Positions 1 to 64,000 of a stretch of 64,000 nucleotides of DNA are shown piece by piece. This DNA comes from Flaccisagitta enflata (taxonomy: Eukaryota; Chaetognatha; Sagittoidea; Aphragmophora). A model generated the notes under the pieces. The model did no database searches. It had not been told where the DNA came from and was given only the letters and a program-made list of their open reading frames with translations. The number at the start of each line of letters is the position of its first letter. The stretch's first letter is position 1. The DNA lies in the NCBI GenBank assembly GCA_965153355.1, contig OZ231127.1, positions 42,284,001 through 42,348,000 of the forward strand, written 5' to 3'. Both the position numbers and the translations under genes were made by a program.

Positions 1-6
1 TCTCTC

Positions 7-108
<102 letters not shown>

Positions 109-186
109 GAGAAGAGCAGTGGGCATATGAGTTATTAAAAGTCGTAAAATCACCAAAGAGCGAGGAGTGTCAAAATTCAAGACAAC

Positions 187-718
187 AAGGCCAACACCTA
201 TAAGTCGCGTGCGAGACAAAGATAACTGAATTGACCTGACTCCTTATTGTACACTTTGTTGGCCTAATCAGACTTAAGCAGACTTAAACCAGACTTAAGC
301 CAGACAAACCAGACTTAAGCCAGACTTAGCCAGACTTGAGCCAGACTTGAGCCAGACTTGACCAGACTTGGACCAGACTTAGACCAGACTTGGACCAGAC
401 TTAGACCAGACTTAGACCAGACTTAGACCAGACTTAGACCAGACTTAGACCAGACTTAGACCAGACTTAGACCAGACATAGACCAGACTTAGACCAGACT
501 TAGACCAGACTTAGACCAGACTTAGACCAGACTTAGACCAGACTTAGACCAGACTTAGACCAGACTTAGACCAGACTTAGAGTAAGTCTACAGATGACTT
601 AAAATGACTCAAAATAACTCCAGATAACCAAAAATGACCAAAAACGACGCAAAAAAGCTAAGTGTTACCGACGGACGGACCAACGGAGCGGGTTGTAGAG
701 TCCCGTGCACGCAACTAA
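187..718 (+). mobile_element. Dispersed repeat of the GTCGCGTG-hairpin family, with an expanded internal minisatellite
   Basis: It begins AAGGCCAACACCTATAAGTC and ends with GGTTGTAGAGTCCCGTGCAC followed by GCAACTAAAA. The reverse complement of 13122-13325 has the same two ends and the same internal 'aaatgactcaaaa' type motif. The middle has been taken over by an 11-bp tandem repeat (about 268-583). No coding capacity is visible. Confidence 0.6.
268..583. repeat. Minisatellite, 11-bp unit (accagacttag)
   Basis: About 28 copies of a unit close to ACCAGACTTAG. The left copies are variable (AAGCC, GAGCC and TGGACC variants) and the right two-thirds is nearly homogeneous, which suggests recent expansion from the right side. 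It lies inside a dispersed repeat. Confidence 0.92.
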
Positions 719-719
719 A

Positions 720-1262
720 AACTCAAACAAAGCTGGAGACAATAAATGACCCTGACTATTAACGAAAACCTATAGAGATAATGAACTAGGGTTCAGTAGT
801 AATAACACGAGCAGTAATTATGGGTCGCTATGGGATGTTGAGTTGCAATGCTAATTTTTCATGTGGTAATGGGAACAAGATTTGCCCTGAGTGTTCTGTG
901 ATAGATGATGAAAGCTACCAGTTAAATTGCTGTGGGAAGTATAAAGAAATTAATTTGTATGAAGTAGATGAAAAAATTGATTATGAATAAATCCTTAGAG
1001 TAGCTCATCTCATTCTCAAAATCTGGGATTTGGGATATGGAAAGAACCAGATGGAACAAAACCTGATTTAGAAGAGTAGGCAGCTGTTACTTGTTTATTT
1101 CTTTATTGTATTGTTACAAAGTTATTGAAAGTTGTTACGTAAAATTGCTGCCGTAGAGTGAAAATGTGATTCTTAATCATGTCCTTGTACTGAATCACAA
1201 TGTGGATTTTTGTACGAAAGTGCTAACACTTTAACGGACTATTAAACTCAATTCAATTCAAT
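720..1262 (+). mobile_element. 5'-truncated non-LTR retrotransposon (LINE) with (CAATT)n tail
   Basis: A frame at 820-1071 reads FSCGNGNKICPECSVIDDES, then NCCGKYKEINLYEVDEKIDYE, an in-frame TAA at 988-990, and ILKIWDLGYGKNQM to TAG at 1069-1071. The C-P-x-C...DDE...C pattern followed by a K-I-W-D-L-G-x-G-K-N block resembles the zinc-knuckle tail that closes many animal LINE reverse-transcriptase ORFs (family knowledge, matched by eye). A short 3' UTR then ends in ATTAAACTCAATTCAATTC, a typical short-repeat LINE tail. There is no reverse-transcriptase core, so the copy is 5'-truncated and dead. The left boundary is approximate. Confidence 0.6.
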
Positions 1263-1289
1263 TCTCTCTCCGTCTCTGTCTCTGTCTCT

Positions 1290-1532
<243 letters not shown>

Positions 1533-1549
1533 TTTTTTTTCTCTCTCAC

Positions 1550-7428
<5,879 letters not shown>

Positions 7429-7438
7429 TGCCGCAGAT

Positions 7439-7471
<33 letters not shown>

Positions 7472-7481
7472 CTAATCGACG

Positions 7482-8495
7482 CTAGTAATGCCAGTCGTCA
7501 AAATCGCTGTTTCTATCAATGAAATTGTGTAATTCCTCGTCTCCTGCGTCTTCTGCGTCTTTTGCGTTTTCCACTGGGGCCGTCAAAGATGGCGCTGAGA
7601 ATGATTCTTCCGCGGGTGCGGTAAAAGATTCTTCCGTGGGCCCTGCAGCAGTGAAAGGTTGCTCCACAGATGAACGGGGTGGCGATGATGAGGGAAGCCG
7701 AGGAGTTGCTGAAAAACAAGGCCGGATACACGGCCATCAGTTGCGGACGGGTGGGCAGGGGCGGAAATGCAACTGTCCGCAACTAAAAATGTTCTAAAAC
7801 GCCCATTTCCTCACTTTTCGACTCGTGTCCACGGACCGACGGACCGACCGACCGACGGACCAACCGACCGACCGACCGACCGACCGACCGACGGACGGAC
7901 AAAGCCTCTTATAGAGTTGCGTGTCCGCAACTAAAAAAAGTTAGAGTAGAAGGGGTTTCTTATTTTCCGACCGTCTATTCTCTGATCAGCCGGTTTGTCC
8001 ATCTTTTGTCGTCTGTTTTTTTACCTGTCTGCTCGTCGTTCTGATTTTTCCTGTAGGTTTGCTTGTTTTTTCGGTTGTTGTCCGTCTTTTTGTTAGTCTG
8101 CCGGTCTGTCCTTCTGCCTGTTGGTCTTTCTTTTTGTCTGTCTATCTGTCTGTGTGTCTCACTGTCTTTCTATCTGTATGACTGTCTGTTAGTCTGTCTG
8201 TCTGTCGGCCTATCTGCCCTCTCTGCCTGTCTTTCTTTTTGTCTGTCTGTGTGTCTCTCTATCGGTGTGTCTTCCTTATTTCACTCTCCCTTCTACACCC
8301 CCTCTCTCACACACTTTCTTCTTCGCTTTCCTCCAGAGTGACGATTTTGATCATTTCATCGTTGGAAAACTCTCTTCCGATGATGACCGTGATGAGAAGT
8401 CGACAAAGGATCCAATAAATGACCAAATAGGGTAGATAGCAAATTGCAAAATTGACAATCGAGGTCCAGGTGAAACCGCAAATTGAAAACATCAT
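7482..8495 (-). CDS. Small two-exon membrane protein of unknown function
   Basis: Exons 8495-8315 and 7708-7482 join in phase to give about 135 aa. The N-terminus has one strong hydrophobic segment (NFAICYLPYLVIYWILCRLL), then an acidic stretch (VTLEESEEE). The second exon is Ser/Pro/Ala/Glu-rich and ends NSDFDDWHY. I do not recognise it. The membrane segment resembles the BLTP2 N-terminus just downstream (both have L-x-P-x-x-x-x-YW and a charged tail), so it could be a partial duplicate of the BLTP2 anchor; that is inference. The stop codon is only 53 bp from the BLTP2 ATG, and a (GA)n tract fills most of the gap. The start is the first Met before the hydrophobic segment; an upstream exon is possible. 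A dispersed repeat ends about 10 bp before the second exon's acceptor. Confidence 0.5.
7718..7937 (+). mobile_element. GTCGCGTG-hairpin dispersed repeat
   Basis: It begins ACAAGGCCGGATACACGGCC and ends TAGAGTTGCGTGTCCGCAAC plus TAAAAAA. The subterminal AGTTGCGGAC and GTCCGCAACT are inverted copies. A GACC/GACG run (7835-7900) fills the middle. It lies in the intron of the small membrane-protein gene, right beside the acceptor. Confidence 0.72.
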
Positions 8496-9036
8496 CCATC
8501 GATATTTCGCTCATGAATATTATTATCCGAATTCATTAATTTTATCTTCTGTTGATTCCGAAATCGATTTTCCTCATATCAGCGAAGCTAAGTTCCCTTT
8601 GATTCAAATTCTGTACCTCAGCAATCAAAGCTCGCTTTTTCCGCAAATTTCGCAGCGGGACTCATAATTTTGTCGTGTAGGTCAGTGCTTAATTTTTCAG
8701 TGGCATACATACTTTACATAGTCTCAAGTACAATGTCAACATATCAATATTGGCATTTTTAACTCAATCTCTATCAATTTATCTCCTTTATACAAAAGAT
8801 GCCATCGTTAAAGACTTTATACATTTAACTTTGAATCTATCTATCTAGTTTCTAGCCATCCATCCATCTTCTTTATCTATTTATTTATCTTTTTATCTAT
8901 CTATCTATCTATCTATCCAACTATCTATCTATCCACACATTTACCAGTGGATCGAATATCGAATAACTGTGAATCCATCCATCCATCAGTCTTCTATTAA
9001 TGATTCACTCTCCCCCCTCTCCCTCTTTCTCTTTCT

Positions 9037-9093
<57 letters not shown>

Positions 9094-9683
9094 CCGAAAA
9101 CCACCCCAGTTTTCGAGTTATTCAGCCATCCATAAAAATCCCAGTTTAACCTCCATCCTCGCCGAGGAGCCAATCTCATTTCTCCCCAGTCGCGTAGATT
9201 CTTCCAATCAGGTCGAGGTAAGGCAGGGCTGCTTGGCAACCACGAGAACGCTTTGAGACAAACTTTAGTTTAACAAGATGAGTACTTAAAGATACAATAC
9301 AAAAAAGTATTGAAGGCAATATATACCGTTGGAATCAGATACACGTTTTTCCTACTTTTATTCTCACCCAATTCTGCCTTTATCAAAAACATAAAACGGA
9401 GAGAGAAAGAACTTGAAGATAAGACACGCGGAACTCGAATAACCCTCTAGTCTTTTTCTGCCTCTCGCTCTCTCTCTCTCTTTCCTCTAAAAGCGATCCT
9501 GAATGAGTCCAAATTCGGAATTAATAGTGTGTATATGAAATCTTTTCGCGTTCGACAACCAGATAAAAATCGGACATAGCGACGGCAAAAACATAAGGCG
9601 GACGAAAGTTGTCCGCAAACAAACAAAAATCAACCTCAAGATGATAAGACACTAAGGATGGAGTAAAACATTGTTTGGTGTTT
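8496..9683. promoter_or_regulatory. Head-to-head intergenic region, possible shared promoter
   Basis: This lies between the divergent small membrane-protein gene (minus) and CFAP47 (plus). It contains TATC-type repeats (about 8840-8940), a (GA)n tract (9039-9091) and a strong plus-strand donor-like site GAG|GTAAGG at 9217/9218, which might end a 5' UTR exon of CFAP47. No TATA box or motif is convincing. Promoter function is inferred from gene orientation only. Confidence 0.3.
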
Positions 9684-62856
<53,173 letters not shown>

Positions 62857-64000
62857 ACTTCTGTTTTCCGTCATTTCTAGTTATTTCAACATGTACATTG
62901 TACAATGTACATGAACATGTCAGAATTATTGATTTCATGAGTCATGTTGCTTCACTCGTTATCAGAGGTTCCAACTGCCAACCGTCGCATTGCTCATTGT
63001 TTTTTACTCATGTAATATTTGTTGTAACTATGGCGTCAATAAAAATGGCCGCCTATTCAGACCCCTCCCCTGAGTTCAATTTTTTGACTTGCTTCAAATT
63101 TTTTAGGTGGTAATAGAACATCAAATTTCTGGCGCAGAGAAAAAATCAGAACTCAAAAAAGTCTACAGATGTACCCGTGGCATCAATTTTTGTGAAAGGC
63201 ATCCAAATATGAACTGCCAAATCATTTTTTTTTTTGCATTTTTTAGTTTTTGCAATGTTTTTCAAAAACTCATGCCACAGGCACAAAATACGCTTTTTCG
63301 AGTTCTGATTTTTGCAGCAGGTCAATAAATTGTAAAACTATCACACACTTGAAAAAAATTGCCCCAGTTTAAAGAAATTATTTCATTAAAGAGGTGGAAC
63401 GACAGGTGTTTAAGAGATAATTTTGCACATTTTCAGAAAAATCAACAAAAAGTAGTGCAAAAATCAACATTTTTAAGTTCTGATTTTTTTGTTGAGTTGG
63501 AAAATTGATGAATTATTTCCACCTAAAAAATTGTGAGACTAGTTGAAACAAGGCCGGATACACGGCAATACAGTCGCGGACGATTTGGCAGGAGCAGTGA
63601 TGCGAAAACCAATCGCAATTCAGAAATGTGACGGACGGACGGACCAACCAACACGGCAAGGTGTAGAGTCGCGTGTCCGCAACTAAAAATGAGCTCACTG
63701 TAAAAAATTGTAGTTAGTAAAAATTTTTTATCAAAAACTGATTTTACACCCTTGTTGCAAAATCATTACTGTGACCACAAAAATTAACTTTTTTGAGTTC
63801 TGATTTTTTTGCTGAGTCAAATATCATTTATACTTTTTTCATCTTTGAAAAATTCAAATACAATGATGAAAAAAAATCATTTTTTTTAGAGTTCTAAAAA
63901 GAATCATTGTAAAAAGATATTGATCAATTTGTATTAGAATACTGTTCAGAAAAATTAATGCTGCAGACACAAAAATTAACTTTTTTTGAATTCTGATTTT
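62857..64000. other. Region downstream of LRRC72
   Basis: No coding exon is supported. From about 63130 on, the motif TTTTTGAGTTCTGATTTTT recurs (63300, 63473, 63791 and 63980, plus an inverted copy near 63145), a degenerate tandem repeat of ~175-190 bp interrupted by the element at 63552-63686. Confidence 0.6.
63552..63686 (+). mobile_element. GTCGCGTG-hairpin dispersed repeat, compact copy
   Basis: It starts ACAAGGCCGGATACACGGCA and ends TAGAGTCGCGTGTCCGCAAC plus TAAAAA, about 135 bp with a GGACGGACGGACC core. One of the cleanest copies in the window. Confidence 0.75.

Noticed and set aside
8635-8680. Candidate exon (VPLRNLRKKRALIAE, donor GTACAG) upstream of the small membrane-protein gene
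   Set aside because: It cannot be joined to the membrane-segment exon in frame without a stop; kept only as a remote possibility.
9039-9217. Coding exon upstream of CFAP47 exon 1
   Set aside because: There is a good donor at 9217/9218, but no conserved protein sequence and an in-frame stop at 9645 before exon 1; at most it is a 5' UTR exon.

Overview
This is a stretch of eukaryotic nuclear DNA. The genes are cut into dozens of short exons by GT-AG introns, and the introns are crowded with microsatellites: (GA)n, (CA)n, (CAA)n/(GTT)n, (GATA)n, (ATTC)n and (GAAA)n. Two genes encode ciliary/flagellar proteins, and one retroelement relic has the C-terminal Cys/His-type tail of an animal-style LINE. 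I read this as a ciliated eukaryote, most likely an invertebrate animal. I cannot name the species.

Layout. (1) 1550-7428, minus strand: the 5' part of a gene resembling BLTP2 (KIAA0100/hobbit), running off the left edge. (2) 7482-8495, minus: a small two-exon membrane-protein gene ending 53 bp before the BLTP2 start codon. (3) 9684-57676, plus: one very large gene for a CFAP47 homologue. I could trace 70 coding exons (about 3,732 codons), and every intron phase is compatible with the next exon. (4) 32785-37806, minus: a nine-exon gene of unknown identity (about 772 aa, polyQ tract, one membrane segment) nested in the 6.1-kb CFAP47 intron that splits the calponin-homology (CH) region. (5) 58443-62856, plus: a six-exon LRRC72 homologue, directly downstream of and co-oriented with CFAP47.

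Between and inside these genes lie several short non-autonomous transposable elements whose ends can be read directly. There are two hAT-like elements with CAG ends and 7-8 bp target duplications. There are TA-flanked inverted-repeat elements, one of which carries a tRNA-like sequence in each arm. A family with about 35-50 bp inverted ends encloses a roughly 20-bp minisatellite. A dispersed family ends in a GTCGCGTG...CGCGAC hairpin. A truncated LINE lies near the left edge.

How the parts relate. CFAP47 is a central-apparatus protein and LRRC72 is a ciliary LRR protein, so the right two-thirds of the window reads as a ciliary neighbourhood. CFAP47 and the small membrane-protein gene are head-to-head, so a shared promoter region may lie at about 8.5-9.7 kb. 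The most striking sequence-level pattern is that many microsatellites begin at splice sites: (GA)n straight after donors and (CT)n just before acceptors, in the sense of whichever gene is transcribed.
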